A DNA stretch of 64,000 nt from Candidatus Nitrotoga sp. MKT (GTDB lineage Bacteria; Pseudomonadota; Gammaproteobacteria; Burkholderiales; Gallionellaceae). Numbering within the stretch: position 1 is the first letter of the stretch; each line of letters begins with the position of its first letter. Made by a program: the position numbers and the translations under genes. The DNA lies in assembly GCA_003402345.1 (NCBI GenBank), contig QFXH01000003.1, positions 124,001 through 188,000 of the forward strand. Direction: 5' to 3'. Below the pieces are notes generated by a model. It was given only the letters and a program-made list of their open reading frames with translations. It was not told where the DNA came from and did no database searches. Of the stretch, positions 52,730-61,788 are shown piece after piece.

Positions 52730-55105
52730 TCAAGTTTTCGGCAACAAGGCTAGGGCAATATCAAAATCAAAGTTATCCAACGCCACCGAGATGCGATGTA
52801 CGGTTTGCACTGGCAACAGGCTTGCAAATGCGGACTTGTGGGTTTGCCATAAATCTGCCGCCTCAACATTGCATTCTTCCAGCAATATTCTGAGTTGTGG
52901 CAAACAGTCTGGCCATTGGCCTGGTAGCGTGGCCGCCTCTGGCGGTGCGCCAACTTCATGCGGCGGCGATGCGGGCGTATGCTGCGACAGGCCCTTGAGT
53001 AAATGCCGCAGCGCCTCAGGCAATATCGGTTTGGACAGGAATAGATGGGCATTCAACCTGGAGACGGTATCGTGCATGGCATCCATATCGTAAGCGGAAA
53101 CGATGACCGGCAAAGGCTGGTTGTCCGGGGGTTGTGCGTGCAGCGTGCGCAAGACTTGTTCGCCATCCATGCCGGGCATGACCCAGTCCAGCATCAGCAG
53201 ATGATAGGGGCGATTTTGTTGCTGCGCCTGGGCAATCATTTCTAGCGCAATCTGCCCGTTCTCGGCACTATCAACGCCAGCCCCCGGTGTTTGGCCCACG
53301 CCAAGATGACGCAGCATTTTGACCAGCACCATGCGCGCTTCGGGTTGATCGTCCACGACCAAAACACGCAGGGTTTGTACGCCAGGCAAGCTTGCCGTAG
53401 TAGCCGTACGCTGTTGCGCGCGCAAGAGGCGGGCGGTAAAGATAAAGCGCGAGCCGGCATCGGGTTTACTTTCTGCCCAGATATGCCCGCCCATCAGTTC
53501 GACAAAACGCTTGGCAATTACCAGCCCCAGACCCGTCCCCCCGTATTTTCGCGTAGTGGAGCCATCCGCCTGGCTAAACTCCTGGAACAAGTGTTCCATC
53601 TGCTCCGCCGTCATGCCGATACCCGTATCGCTTACGGTAAAGCGTAGTGTCATTGATTCTCCATCTTGTGCGTCAATGCCCAGCGTCAACTTGACATGGC
53701 CGCTATGCGTAAATTTGATGGCGTTGGATAATAGGTTGATCAAAATTTGTCCTAGGCGCAACGCATCCCCAACCAAAGCACCCCCTTCATCCAACAAATG
53801 GGGGGTGTCCACTTCAAACAATAATTCCACTTCTTTTTCGTAAGCGCGTTGTTGCAACAAGGCCAGAGCGTTGGAAACCACCTCCTCAACCAGGAAGCGA
53901 TTTTGTTCCAGCTCCAGCTTGCCCGCTTCAATCTTGGAAAAATCCAAAACGTTGTTGATAATGTCCATCAACATCTTGGCGGCGTTATGAACCTTGGAAA
54001 CATAATCGCGCTGACGCGCATTCAGGTCTGTTTTTAGCGCTAAGTAGGCCATACCCAAAATAGCGTTCATGGGCGTGCGGATTTCATGGCTCATCGTAGC
54101 CAAAAACATGGATTTAACCTTGGTCGCATTCTCGGCTTGATTGCGCGCTTTTTCCAATGCCAACTGTACGGTTTGGCGGCGGCTGATATCGGCTTCAATT
54201 GATTGCGCCATGCTGTCAAACGTCTCGCCCAACACGGCCAGCTCATCTACCGCTGAGTCCTGTACCGAATCCAATCGGGTACGGCTGGTGTAATCACCTG
54301 CCGACAATCGGTCGGCAGACAGCTTAAGCCGCTCGATCGGCTTTAATACTTGGCGACGCACGGTATTAAAAGCTAACCCAACCAGACCGATGGTAACCGC
54401 CATACTTGCCAACAAAACCATAATAAGCCGCTCCAAGCGTGTGGTTGCTTGTTCGACCTCGCTCTGGGTGCGTTTGCTGACTTGATCTTTGAGTTCCTCT
54501 ACAGCGTGTGCCAAATTGGCTTTCAGCCGGTTATAAGCCTGGCTGTGAACCAGCTTACTGGCAAAATCGAGGCGGGGAGTCCCTTCGGAAACGAATACGC
54601 GTTTGTCTGGATCATAAAGCCCTTGCGTAGCGGCAAAAGCAATTTGTTCGGTTTGTTTCATGGCCTCGGTCGCCGCGAAAACCTGCGTTAGTGTCTGAAG
54701 TTCTTGTGCGTTAAAACCCAAAGCGCGCATTCTGTCCTTTAATAAACGGCGTGCAACTCGCTCGGGTAGGACATGCAGCACCCGCCCTGCAATTACATCA
54801 TCCCAATAAGTCGCAGGATTAAACGTGGTAGGTGCGGATTTTTCGCCCTGACGTACGGCGAGGATATCGTAGTAATAAAACAGATAGCGCGGCTCGCCGG
54901 TGGTCGTGTAAGCGCGCACCAACCTGGCGAGTTGCTCGGTCTCTTGTTGCAGTTCATTAGACAATTGAATGGACAGCCGTTGATGCTCTTGTACGGCCAT
55001 CATTTTGATGTACGCCTGCTCAATCAGCACGACACACAACACATTTGCGCCCAATACCAGCAGCACTCCCACAGAAAACCAGATTGAAAGTTTACGCAGC
55101 TTCAT
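52730..55105 (-). CDS. Hybrid sensor histidine kinase/response regulator
   Basis: 791 aa. TM1 (LSIWFSVGVLLVLGANVLCVVL), a periplasmic region of about 200 residues, TM2 (MVLLASMAVTIGLVGLAF) and a HAMP domain precede HisKA (SHEIRTPMNAILGMAYLAL), HATPase (NLLSNAIKFTHSG; GGTGLGLVIAKRFVELMGG) and a receiver (VLVVDDQPEARMVLVKML, Asp in LLMLDWVMPGMDGEQVL). The C-terminal 90 residues look like an Hpt-like or linker helix bundle. It probably controls the diguanylate cyclase directly downstream. Confidence 0.93.
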   Translation of the reverse strand: MKLRKLSIWFSVGVLLVLGANVLCVVLIEQAYIKMMAVQEHQRLSIQLSNELQQETEQLARLVRAYTTTGEPRYLFYYYDILAVRQGEKSAPTTFNPATYWDDVIAGRVLHVLPERVARRLLKDRMRALGFNAQELQTLTQVFAATEAMKQTEQIAFAATQGLYDPDKRVFVSEGTPRLDFASKLVHSQAYNRLKANLAHAVEELKDQVSKRTQSEVEQATTRLERLIMVLLASMAVTIGLVGLAFNTVRRQVLKPIERLKLSADRLSAGDYTSRTRLDSVQDSAVDELAVLGETFDSMAQSIEADISRRQTVQLALEKARNQAENATKVKSMFLATMSHEIRTPMNAILGMAYLALKTDLNARQRDYVSKVHNAAKMLMDIINNVLDFSKIEAGKLELEQNRFLVEEVVSNALALLQQRAYEKEVELLFEVDTPHLLDEGGALVGDALRLGQILINLLSNAIKFTHSGHVKLTLGIDAQDGESMTLRFTVSDTGIGMTAEQMEHLFQEFSQADGSTTRKYGGTGLGLVIAKRFVELMGGHIWAESKPDAGSRFIFTARLLRAQQRTATTASLPGVQTLRVLVVDDQPEARMVLVKMLRHLGVGQTPGAGVDSAENGQIALEMIAQAQQQNRPYHLLMLDWVMPGMDGEQVLRTLHAQPPDNQPLPVIVSAYDMDAMHDTVSRLNAHLFLSKPILPEALRHLLKGLSQHTPASPPHEVGAPPEAATLPGQWPDCLPQLRILLEECNVEAADLWQTHKSAFASLLPVQTVHRISVALDNFDFDIALALLPKT

Positions 55106-55369
55106 CGGTGCAGGCGACTATCTACAGCGGTATGTTCATAATATTCAAGCATGTTTAGTCGCGTATAACCATATTCAGCATAATGGTTTCATCATCGTGC
55201 CACAAATTTCACCGTCAGGCCATCAGGATTTACCTTCAGGATAGCTGGATTGTATCCAATGCTGGCACTTCACTAGCCGCAAAATGGTGGCACATATCAT
55301 ACGGACAGCAGCCATGCGACTGCCAAATGGTTTCTGGGGGACTCAGGGGTCGTCAAGCACAGTACCGAC
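55106..55369. other. Intergenic, nothing recognised
   Basis: About 260 bp between the hybrid kinase and cytochrome b561. It carries no gene or clear hairpin. Confidence 0.35.
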
Positions 55370-55921
55370 TCAATCCCGATTAGGGAGCATACGCCGAAGC
55401 GTATTATCGCGCACAATGTAATGGTGATATAACGCAGCTGCGGCATGTAGGCCAATGAGAAAATAACCGATCGTGCCACCGGCTTCATGAATCTCTTCGA
55501 TCACATCCGCCAGAAATTTACTCTTACCGATAAGTGCCGGCAGATGCAAGCCGAAAAATGGTATCGGCTTACCTTCCGTACTGAGTAATAGCCATCCCGC
55601 CAGCGGCATAGCGAGCATCAGTGCATAGAGCGCTACGTGGATTAGCTTAGCTAATTGCATCTGCCACTTAGGTGGATCTGGCTCAATACGCGGGACAGTA
55701 CCTGTTATATAAATTATTAGGCGTAACGAGGCTAGAGCAAGAATAGATAAGCCCAACATAAAATGCCAGGTTTTTAAAGCCGCGCGAAGATCGCTTCCTT
55801 TGGGGAAAAATTCATGTAACTCAATACATGCATACACTGCTACGAACATTAGCAACATTAACCAATGCATTCCAATAGCTAGTGCTCCGTAACGGGTCGT
55901 GGTATTGCGTATATTCATCAC
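55370..55921 (-). CDS. Cytochrome b561-type membrane protein
   Basis: 183 aa with four predicted helices and conserved heme-ligand His residues: one in GMHWLMLLMFVAVYACIELH, others in TWHFMLGLSILALASL, LIHVALYALMLAMPLAGW and YFLIGLHAAAALYHHYI. It matches bacterial cytochrome b561/YodB, a small quinol-linked electron carrier. It could dispose of superoxide or pass electrons to periplasmic enzymes. Single gene. Confidence 0.92.
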   Translation of the reverse strand: MMNIRNTTTRYGALAIGMHWLMLLMFVAVYACIELHEFFPKGSDLRAALKTWHFMLGLSILALASLRLIIYITGTVPRIEPDPPKWQMQLAKLIHVALYALMLAMPLAGWLLLSTEGKPIPFFGLHLPALIGKSKFLADVIEEIHEAGGTIGYFLIGLHAAAALYHHYIVRDNTLRRMLPNRD

Positions 55922-56072
55922 TTTGCTCCTAAAGAATTAGACCTAACAGTTTTTAAGCGACTCCAGAATTATGTTGATGAATGATAAGCACCAGATTCAG
56001 TCTGATTCGTTATATGCATGATTGTACTGACGAATGCGAATATTTCGAGAAGATTCTGGGTCAAATCTATTA

Positions 56073-56160
56073 AAGACTGCATGGGACGATATGCTAATTA
56101 TTAGTGCCCCCCACGTGCATACACTACATTGCCAGACCTACCCAGCAATTTGCATTTGGA
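56073..56160. repeat. Imperfect direct repeat left of toxin-antitoxin pair
   Basis: It starts AAGACTGCATGGGACG and contains TTAGTGCCCCCCACGTGCAT and CTACATTGCCAGACCTACC. About three quarters of positions match 56859-56957 by eye. The two copies enclose the ParE/Phd-like pair. Confidence 0.7.
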
Positions 56161-56165
56161 AATGG

Positions 56166-56465
56166 CTAGTCAAACTGCTGAGGAAGATTGCGCGCACTGT
56201 GCAACACCCGCTCAACCAGGATGCCAAAATCAGTTTCAGAAAAGAAAATCAAATATCGCTCATACGGGAGCTGGCGCAAGTCTTCGGCCAAGTCTGGCCT
56301 GGCGACTCCCAGCCCCGGCTGTTCCACCAGCAAGGTGCATTGCTGGCGCAGTTCGTTCACAAAACTACGGGCGCGTTGTGGGTTATCACGAGCAATGTAA
56401 CGGGCAATTTCCAACAAATCTTTGCGCGCCCACTCGGCAAACTCCAGTTGTGCAGTCTTCGCCAT
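56166..56465 (-). CDS. ParE/RelE-type toxin
   Basis: 99-aa toxin. Helical N-terminus LEFAEWARKDLLEIARYIAR, then PGLGVARPDLAEDLRQL and a beta core YERYLIFFSETDFGILVERVLHS, the ParE-like fold. It shares one base with the antitoxin gene upstream. Target (gyrase or ribosome) cannot be told from sequence. Confidence 0.92.
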   Translation of the reverse strand: MAKTAQLEFAEWARKDLLEIARYIARDNPQRARSFVNELRQQCTLLVEQPGLGVARPDLAEDLRQLPYERYLIFFSETDFGILVERVLHSARNLPQQFD

Positions 56466-56764
56466 TATGCCCTGGCTTGTTCAATGGCCACCTGATCAAT
56501 TGCAACATTCATTTCGGCGAACATTTGTTCAGCCGAAATTGGCGGGTGCTGATCGCGTCGACTGATCGCAATCGCTTCGCGCAAAGTTGCGGCGTCCAGT
56601 GCCGCCATCTGACGCATATACATTGCCGCCGGAACCAAATACGCCGCTGGGCGATTATGGTTTAACACGGCAACCGCTTCATCCCCCGCCTGCTCGATGA
56701 TAGCGCTGGGGCTACGTTTAAGTTCGGTAATGCTAACCGAGCGATTAGCCAGTAATTTCTCCAT
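56465..56764 (-). CDS. Phd/YefM-type antitoxin
   Basis: 99-aa antitoxin. The N-terminal Phd/YefM DNA-binding fold (SVSITELKRSPSAIIEQAGD, then VAVLNHNRPAAYLVPAAMY) is followed by an acidic, flexible C-terminus that would bind the toxin. ATG 56764 follows GGAG. It comes first in the operon and probably represses it. Confidence 0.92.
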   Translation of the reverse strand: MEKLLANRSVSITELKRSPSAIIEQAGDEAVAVLNHNRPAAYLVPAAMYMRQMAALDAATLREAIAISRRDQHPPISAEQMFAEMNVAIDQVAIEQARA

Positions 56765-56858
56765 GATTTTGTCTCCGATAGGCACTAAATAAGATGCTTA
56801 ATTGTGGCCATTATTTCCGCAGCGGTCAATGAGAAGTGTTACAAAAGCCCTGTCTATG

Positions 56859-56957
56859 AAGATTGCATGAGACGGCGTGCTATTTAGCTAGTGCCCCACG
56901 CGCATGTTCTACATTACTAGAACTGACCACGGCCACACTTTTGCACTTTTAGAAGCG
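56859..56957. repeat. Imperfect direct repeat right of toxin-antitoxin pair
   Basis: AAGATTGCATGAGACG, then CTAGTGCCCCACGCGCATG and CTACATTACTAGAACTGACC, matching 56073-56160 in order. It lies between the toxin-antitoxin operon and the small membrane-protein pair. Confidence 0.7.
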
Positions 56958-56988
56958 GCGCTTTTGGTTGTCCGTGTTAATGAAATTG

Positions 56989-57162
56989 TTAGGCCGCATA
57001 GCCTGCAATTGCACCGTACACCATAAGTAGCACACCAAAAAACTGAACCTTTATTCCGCCAGTAGAAACTTCATCCATTTTGGATTCAAGGCTTCGTAAT
57101 GCCATTACGGCATCCTGGATTTGTTCGCTTATTTCCTTAAGATTGGCGGTCGATTTTTTCAT
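56989..57162 (-). CDS. 57-aa small membrane protein
   Basis: A short gene with ATG 57162 preceded by AAGGGG at 5-nt spacing. The N-terminal half is a helix with heptad-like spacing (LKEISEQIQDAVMALRSLES), followed by one membrane helix (VQFFGVLLMVYGAIAGYAA). Its TAA stop lies within GCCTAAC, which matches the RYYYAAC attC consensus. It overlaps the end of the upstream two-TM gene by 26 bp. Function unknown; probably acts with that protein. Confidence 0.65.
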   Translation of the reverse strand: MKKSTANLKEISEQIQDAVMALRSLESKMDEVSTGGIKVQFFGVLLMVYGAIAGYAA

Positions 57163-57551
57163 TTAGCCCCTTGGATTTCTGCTCAAGGTCACGCTTTACC
57201 TCATTGATCTGCTCTTGGAGGTACTCGAGTTTCTCGTCAATACTTTGCGGATTACGGCCAACAGTAACTTTTGCCTTCCCTCCTGACATGACTATCGCTG
57301 CTCCTTGCAGCTCAATTACAACAGACCTTTTGAGCAGCGGGAATTCTTTGAAGTAATCGGTAAGTATAGAATAAAGCGACTTCTGCTTTATTACGCCAAT
57401 ATTGGAGTCAATCGAATACAGAATTAGTAGCCCGCCTACCAACTGGGAAACCAGGGAGGCTAATTTATTGATGACGTTAGCCCATTGTGAAAAATAATTG
57501 AGCAGCAGTAAATGTGCGCAAAAAAGGAAAATAAGGACGAGTATTGGCCAT
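57137..57551 (-). CDS. Two-TM protein with coiled-coil tail, start unclear (frameshift likely)
   Basis: The coding frame is clear from about 57550 down. A first hydrophobic helix (PILVLIFLFCAHLLLLNYF) and a second (LVGGLLILYSIDSNIG) are followed by a soluble part, and a charged coiled coil ends it (IDEKLEYLQEQINEVKRDL). No start codon exists in frame ahead of the first helix. ATG 57551 (MANTR) with GGCGAG upstream is one frame off, so a single-base frameshift near 57540 probably disrupts the gene, or the start is non-standard. Co-encoded with the 57-aa protein. Confidence 0.5.
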
Positions 57552-57599
57552 GCTCGCCACGACTACTGAATTAAACGAAGCAGTGTGCCCACGATTGTT

Positions 57600-57683
57600 G
57601 CCCAACGAATAGCGTTTATCTGCCGCTCCTCCCAAACTTGTTAAACCCACGACCCTATTGGCGGCGGATAAACCTCGTTGCAC
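57600..57683 (-). repeat. attC-like recombination site
   Basis: CAACGA (57603), GTTTATC (57614) and GCCGC (57622) pair in order with GCGGC (57661), GATAAAC (57667) and TCGTTG (57675). The result is an 84-bp imperfect hairpin with unpaired bases, as in attC sites. On the minus strand it ends CGTTGGGC, an exact GTTRRRY. It lies upstream of the membrane-protein pair and shares 16 identical bases with 48111-48126. Confidence 0.6.
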
Positions 57684-57772
57684 TGAACCATCGGAGAACG
57701 GAACCTTTAACGATTGTAAAGTTTTGAAGTGTAGCGTCAACCCAATGTCATGAGCCTCAATATTTTCCTCAA

Positions 57773-58678
57773 TCACCCTCTCTCCATAAACAGCTCAAGA
57801 TGCGCAAGAAAGGCGCGTGTCTTGGCGGGCAGGTAGCGGCGCATGGGCATCACTGCCCAGGCGGGAACAGCGGGAAGACACCACTTCGGTAATATTCGCA
57901 CCAAGCGTTTGCCGCGCACGTCTTCTGCCACGAAGCGATCCGGTAATGCCCCGATACCCGCACCGTCCAGCAAAAGTTGTTGGATCATATCAGGTGAATT
58001 CAGGGTGAGCCGTCCGGGCGGAATCCCTTCCCAAACGGCCTTGCCATATATTAGTTTCCAAGGAGTTGCGCTTCCTCGCGCTGAAAGCAAACGAACCGCC
58101 GAATGACGCTCCAGCTCATCAGGATGCTTCGGTGCTGAATGAAGTGCGAGATAAATGGGGCTGGCGTAAAGGCCGAATCCAAGCTCGTTAATCTTGCGCG
58201 CTACTAATGTGGAGTCGTTTTCCAGCACGCCCATGCGAATGGCAAGATCGAAGCGTTCGCCGATCAGATCAACGCGCCTTGAAGTCAGATCGAGATCAAG
58301 CTGTATCTCGGGATAGGTTTCGATGAAGGTGGCGATGGCGCGCGAGAAATGTTGCTTGGCATAGTCGCCCGGCATGGAGACGCGCAATCGTCCGCGCGGC
58401 TGCACATCTTGGCTACGCACAAAATCTTGCGTGGTGGCGACCTCTTCCGCAACGCGCCGGCAATGATCAAGGAATTCCTGCCCGAAGTCGGTGAGTGTAA
58501 GGCGACGGGTAGTGCGCAACAACAACCGCTGCCCAAGTGCCGCTTCAAGATTCGTCAAACGGCGGGAAACGGTGGCTTTGGGCATACCGAGATGTTCTGC
58601 CGCGCGCACTAAACTTTCTTGTTCGACAATGGTGGCGAAAAGGATGTAGTCGTCAGCGGAGATATTTTTTTGTTCCAT
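57773..58678 (-). CDS. LysR-family transcriptional regulator
   Basis: 301 aa. The N-terminal HTH (DYILFATIVEQESLVRAAEHLG, then KATVSRRLTNLEAALGQRLL) is followed by a substrate-binding domain (RGRLRVSMPGDYAKQHFSRAI). It is divergent from pirin-doxX-OYE with a 90-bp gap, so it most likely controls that group. The effector is unknown; OYE neighbours suggest a reactive electrophile or oxidant signal. Confidence 0.93.
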   Translation of the reverse strand: MEQKNISADDYILFATIVEQESLVRAAEHLGMPKATVSRRLTNLEAALGQRLLLRTTRRLTLTDFGQEFLDHCRRVAEEVATTQDFVRSQDVQPRGRLRVSMPGDYAKQHFSRAIATFIETYPEIQLDLDLTSRRVDLIGERFDLAIRMGVLENDSTLVARKINELGFGLYASPIYLALHSAPKHPDELERHSAVRLLSARGSATPWKLIYGKAVWEGIPPGRLTLNSPDMIQQLLLDGAGIGALPDRFVAEDVRGKRLVRILPKWCLPAVPAWAVMPMRRYLPAKTRAFLAHLELFMERG

Positions 58679-58768
58679 TTGTGGAATAGTCTATCCCACA
58701 TTGATGGCTTTATCTATCTTTTCGAGCCATCTAAAATGTGCTCACGTTAATTTAATTGAGGAGCCAAC

Positions 58769-59635
58769 ATGAATACTGTCAATCAAACAATACTTCACCA
58801 ATCGCGCGGTGTCGACCGCATCATCGAAGGCGTTGCCACCTCGGACGGCGCAGGGGTGAAGCTAACCCGCGTGCTTACCGGTAAGCTGCAACACCGCCTT
58901 GATCCATTTTTAATGCTGGACGCATTTGGCAGCGATAACCCGAACGATTACATCGCAGGCTTTCCGGATCACCCACATCGTGGTTTTGAGACGATAACTT
59001 ATATGCTGTCTGGGCGGATGCGGCATCGCGATAGCGCAGGGCACGAGGGACTGCTGGAAAATGGTGGTGTGCAGTGGATGACTGCCGGGCGCGGCGTTAT
59101 TCATTCAGAAATTCCCGAACAAAAAGACGGTGTGATGGAAGGTTTTCAGCTATGGCTCAACCTGCCCGCGAAGCGCAAGATGGCCGAGCCGTGGTATCGC
59201 GACATCGCAAGCCGGGAGATTCCAGAATACGTAACAACAGGGAACGTTACCGTGCGTGTAATTGCCGGAACCAGCAACGGCGTGGCAGGCGTTGTTACAC
59301 GCGAGGATACCGAGCCCATGTATCTCGATGTTCACTTGCCTGCGGGCGCTTCATTCTCGACGGCGTTGCCTAGTACGCATAACGCTTTCATCTACGTCTA
59401 TCGGGGCACGGTGAAAGTTGGTGATACGTTAGTGGAATCGCATCGCATGGGTATCTTGAGCAACACAACGGAAGCCGATGGTGTAGCGCTTTCAGCGATT
59501 GAAGACGCACGCTTGATCCTGATCGCTGGCAGACCGCTGAACGAACCGATCGTGCAATACGGGCCGTTCGTGATGAATACACAGGAAGAGATTCATCAGG
59601 CGATGGACGATTTTAGGAATGGGCACCTTGCCTGA
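58769..59635 (+). CDS. Pirin family protein
   Basis: 288-aa bicupin. The N-terminal metal site is visible in FPDHPHRGFETITYMLSGRM and RDSAGHEGLLENGGVQWMTAGRG, with His/His/His/Glu ligands. The C-terminal cupin has AFIYVYRGTVKVGDTL. Bacterial pirins can act as quercetinases or regulators; the actual role is open. GGAG precedes the ATG. First gene of the group divergent from LysR. Confidence 0.93.
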   Translation: MNTVNQTILHQSRGVDRIIEGVATSDGAGVKLTRVLTGKLQHRLDPFLMLDAFGSDNPNDYIAGFPDHPHRGFETITYMLSGRMRHRDSAGHEGLLENGGVQWMTAGRGVIHSEIPEQKDGVMEGFQLWLNLPAKRKMAEPWYRDIASREIPEYVTTGNVTVRVIAGTSNGVAGVVTREDTEPMYLDVHLPAGASFSTALPSTHNAFIYVYRGTVKVGDTLVESHRMGILSNTTEADGVALSAIEDARLILIAGRPLNEPIVQYGPFVMNTQEEIHQAMDDFRNGHLA

Positions 59636-59668
59636 ATCAAATAACTTTAAATTAATAAGGAGCATGAC

Positions 59669-60115
59669 ATGGCTACCCAAAATATTTTCAAGCAGGTCAA
59701 CGGCAATATCGTGAAATTGGTATCAATACCCGCCGTCAACGCGTTACTTGCGCTCACCGCCAGACTTTTAGCGTCGGCAATCTTTATTGGCGCAGGATTC
59801 AGCAAGCTGGGGGCAGGTTACGCGGGAGCGCAAGGCTATATGGCATCTGTCGGTCTTCCCGGTGAACTACTTCCCTTGGTGATTGCGCTGGAAATGGGTG
59901 GAGGGTTAGCGTTATTGCTTGGTTTTCAAGCGCGTTTGGTGGCATTTGCATTGTCGGTTTTCTGCATCGTTTCCGGTGTGTTGTTTCACTCTGGCGCAGA
60001 TCCGATGCAACAGATTATGTTTATGAAAAATCTTGCAATGGCAGGCGGATTATTGGCATTCACCTTATTTGGCGCTGGCCGTATGAGCCTGGACGGGGAA
60101 ACAAAAGCTTATTGA
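59669..60115 (+). CDS. DoxX family membrane protein
   Basis: 148 aa with four predicted helices. The DoxX-like segments are LLASAIFIGAGFSKLGAGYAG, LPLVIALEMGGGLALLLGFQ and FMKNLAMAGGLLAFTLFGAG. Such small membrane proteins often sit beside pirin or oxidoreductases in redox-stress operons. AAGGAG precedes the ATG at 59669. Confidence 0.9.
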   Translation: MATQNIFKQVNGNIVKLVSIPAVNALLALTARLLASAIFIGAGFSKLGAGYAGAQGYMASVGLPGELLPLVIALEMGGGLALLLGFQARLVAFALSVFCIVSGVLFHSGADPMQQIMFMKNLAMAGGLLAFTLFGAGRMSLDGETKAY

Positions 60116-60136
60116 TCCGGGATGGTGAAGTATTAA

Positions 60137-60198
60137 TTCCGTTCGGGCTGAAATTGTCGAAGTCCACCCACCTTTCGACAGGCTCAAGGCGAACGGAC
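60137..60198. repeat. REP-like extragenic palindrome
   Basis: TCCGTTCGGGCTGA...TTGTCGAAG (60138-60162) is an imperfect inverted match of CTTTCGACAGGCTCAAGGCG...AACGGA (60172-60197). The core TTCGACAGGCTCA-GGCGAACGG is a motif widespread in proteobacterial intergenic repeats. It separates doxX from the OYE gene. Confidence 0.7.
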
Positions 60199-60288
60199 TT
60201 CAAACATAATATGGCCGAATCAATAATTTTTAACGCTGAGTAACTTGCCCGTAATTTAATTTAGAAAATATCTACTAAGGAAAATAAT

Positions 60289-61356
60289 ATGACTACCACC
60301 CTTTTTACTTCCACCACGCTTGGTAAATTGCAACTGAAGAACCGCATCACCATGGCACCGCTGACGCGTTCACGCGCCATCGGCAATGTGCCGAACGAAC
60401 TGATGGAAAAATATTACCGGCTGCGCGCCGGAGCCGGGCTCATCATCACAGAAGGTACATCGCCTTCGCCGAACGGGCTCGGCTATGCGCGCATCCCCGG
60501 CCTATTTAACGACGCACAAGTACAAGGCTGGCGGCGGGTGACGGACAGCGTACATCAGGCAGGTGGCAAAATATTTGCACAACTGATGCACACCGGACGG
60601 GTTAGCCATCCCGCGAATATGCCAGCCGATGCCAAGGTGCTCGCGCCATCCGCTATTGCCGCGCCGGGCGAAATGTGGACGGACAGCAATGGATTGCAGC
60701 CGCATCCTGTTCCCACCGCAATGAACGAAGCTGACATCGCCCACGCCATCGCCGAGTATGCAACCGCCTCCAAGCGGGCGATTGAAGCTGGATTTGATGG
60801 CGTAGAGTTGCATGCGGCAAATGGCTATTTAATCGATCAGTTTCTTAACGCCGCCTCCAATCACCGCACTGACCGCTGGGGCGGCAGTATTGAAAATCGC
60901 ATCCGCTTCGCCGTGGAAGTTGCCAAGGCTACTGCCATTGCTATCGGTGCAGATCACATCGGCATGCGCATTTCACCTTACGGTGTATTCAACGGCATGG
61001 CTGCCGATGTGGAGATGGATGCTTTGTATGAATGCTTAATCGCCGAATTAAACAGCATCGGCTTGGCGTATATCCACATCGTCGATCACAGCTCGCAAGG
61101 CGCACCGGAAGTAAGCCCAGCATTGAAGGCAAAAATCCGTGCCACCTTTAAAGGGAAATACATTATGTCAGGCGGCTATGATTTGGCTCGCGCAAACGCC
61201 GATCTCGATTTACAGCGTGGCGACCTCGTCGCATTCGGCCGCCCATTCATTTCCAATCCTGATCTAGTGGAAAAATTACGTAATGGCAGTTCGTTGACAG
61301 CACCAGACTCCAATACCTTTTATACACCGGGGGAAAAAGGGTATACCGACTATTAG
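60289..61356 (+). CDS. Old yellow enzyme-family alkene reductase (NemA-like)
   Basis: 355-aa FMN-dependent TIM-barrel enzyme. It starts with TTLGKLQLKNRITMAPLTRSRA. The active-site segment GVELHAANGYLIDQFLN, the HRTDRWGGSIENRIRFAVEV block and the phosphate-binding GGYDLARANADLDLQRGDLVAFGRPFI typical of NemA are present (the last given in parts). It reduces activated alkenes, N-ethylmaleimide-type electrophiles or nitro-esters using NAD(P)H. AAGGAAAA precedes the ATG. Confidence 0.94.
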   Translation: MTTTLFTSTTLGKLQLKNRITMAPLTRSRAIGNVPNELMEKYYRLRAGAGLIITEGTSPSPNGLGYARIPGLFNDAQVQGWRRVTDSVHQAGGKIFAQLMHTGRVSHPANMPADAKVLAPSAIAAPGEMWTDSNGLQPHPVPTAMNEADIAHAIAEYATASKRAIEAGFDGVELHAANGYLIDQFLNAASNHRTDRWGGSIENRIRFAVEVAKATAIAIGADHIGMRISPYGVFNGMAADVEMDALYECLIAELNSIGLAYIHIVDHSSQGAPEVSPALKAKIRATFKGKYIMSGGYDLARANADLDLQRGDLVAFGRPFISNPDLVEKLRNGSSLTAPDSNTFYTPGEKGYTDY

Positions 61357-61788
61357 CAGCTGAGTGTTTAAAGGGCGCCTTTAAAAATTCAATTTTGCGA
61401 GCAGCCACTTTGCGGCTTGCCTGCTTACCCCGTTGCGGCATAATACGGCATTACTAAAAATTATTTCTTATATATCAACAATATATTCCGCACTAAAATT
61501 TTTATTTCTGCCTTGCTTTGTTCGGAAACTTGGGTTTTTAGAGGCACCCTAAACTTGGATTCTTAAAATAAACCGGTGATTTCGTGGTGCGCTAATCCGT
61601 TAGCGTTGGAGGTACCGATCAATTTTAGTGGGTGTAATAAGTGCAAGCTTGATTGGCAAGATCAAGCTTGCACGGATAAAAACTTGACGGATTGTTTATT
61701 TTGTCACAGTGCCTACCGTAAATTTTTTATCATGCCACGCGAGATCAAGCTATATGGATGATTTATTGTACCAATGGTCTTGGCAGAC
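61357..61788. other. Intergenic of about 430 bp
   Basis: No convincing gene. It includes the imperfect inverted repeat GCAAGCTTGATTGGCAAGATCAAGCTTGC at 61642-61670. Its outer arms GCAAGCTTGAT and ATCAAGCTTGC are exact complements (11 bp), a probable terminator-like or regulatory hairpin. Confidence 0.5.
61642..61670. repeat. 11-bp perfect inverted repeat
   Basis: GCAAGCTTGAT (61642-61652), spacer TGGCAAG, ATCAAGCTTGC (61660-61670). It lies between the OYE gene and the PEP-CTERM gene, which face each other, so it may serve as a bidirectional terminator. There is no T-run. Confidence 0.6.

Noticed and set aside
57477-57776. 99-codon minus-strand frame between LysR and the membrane pair
   Set aside because: It runs through the attC-like hairpin and has no domain; only its ATG at 57551 is of interest as a likely start of the frameshifted two-TM gene.
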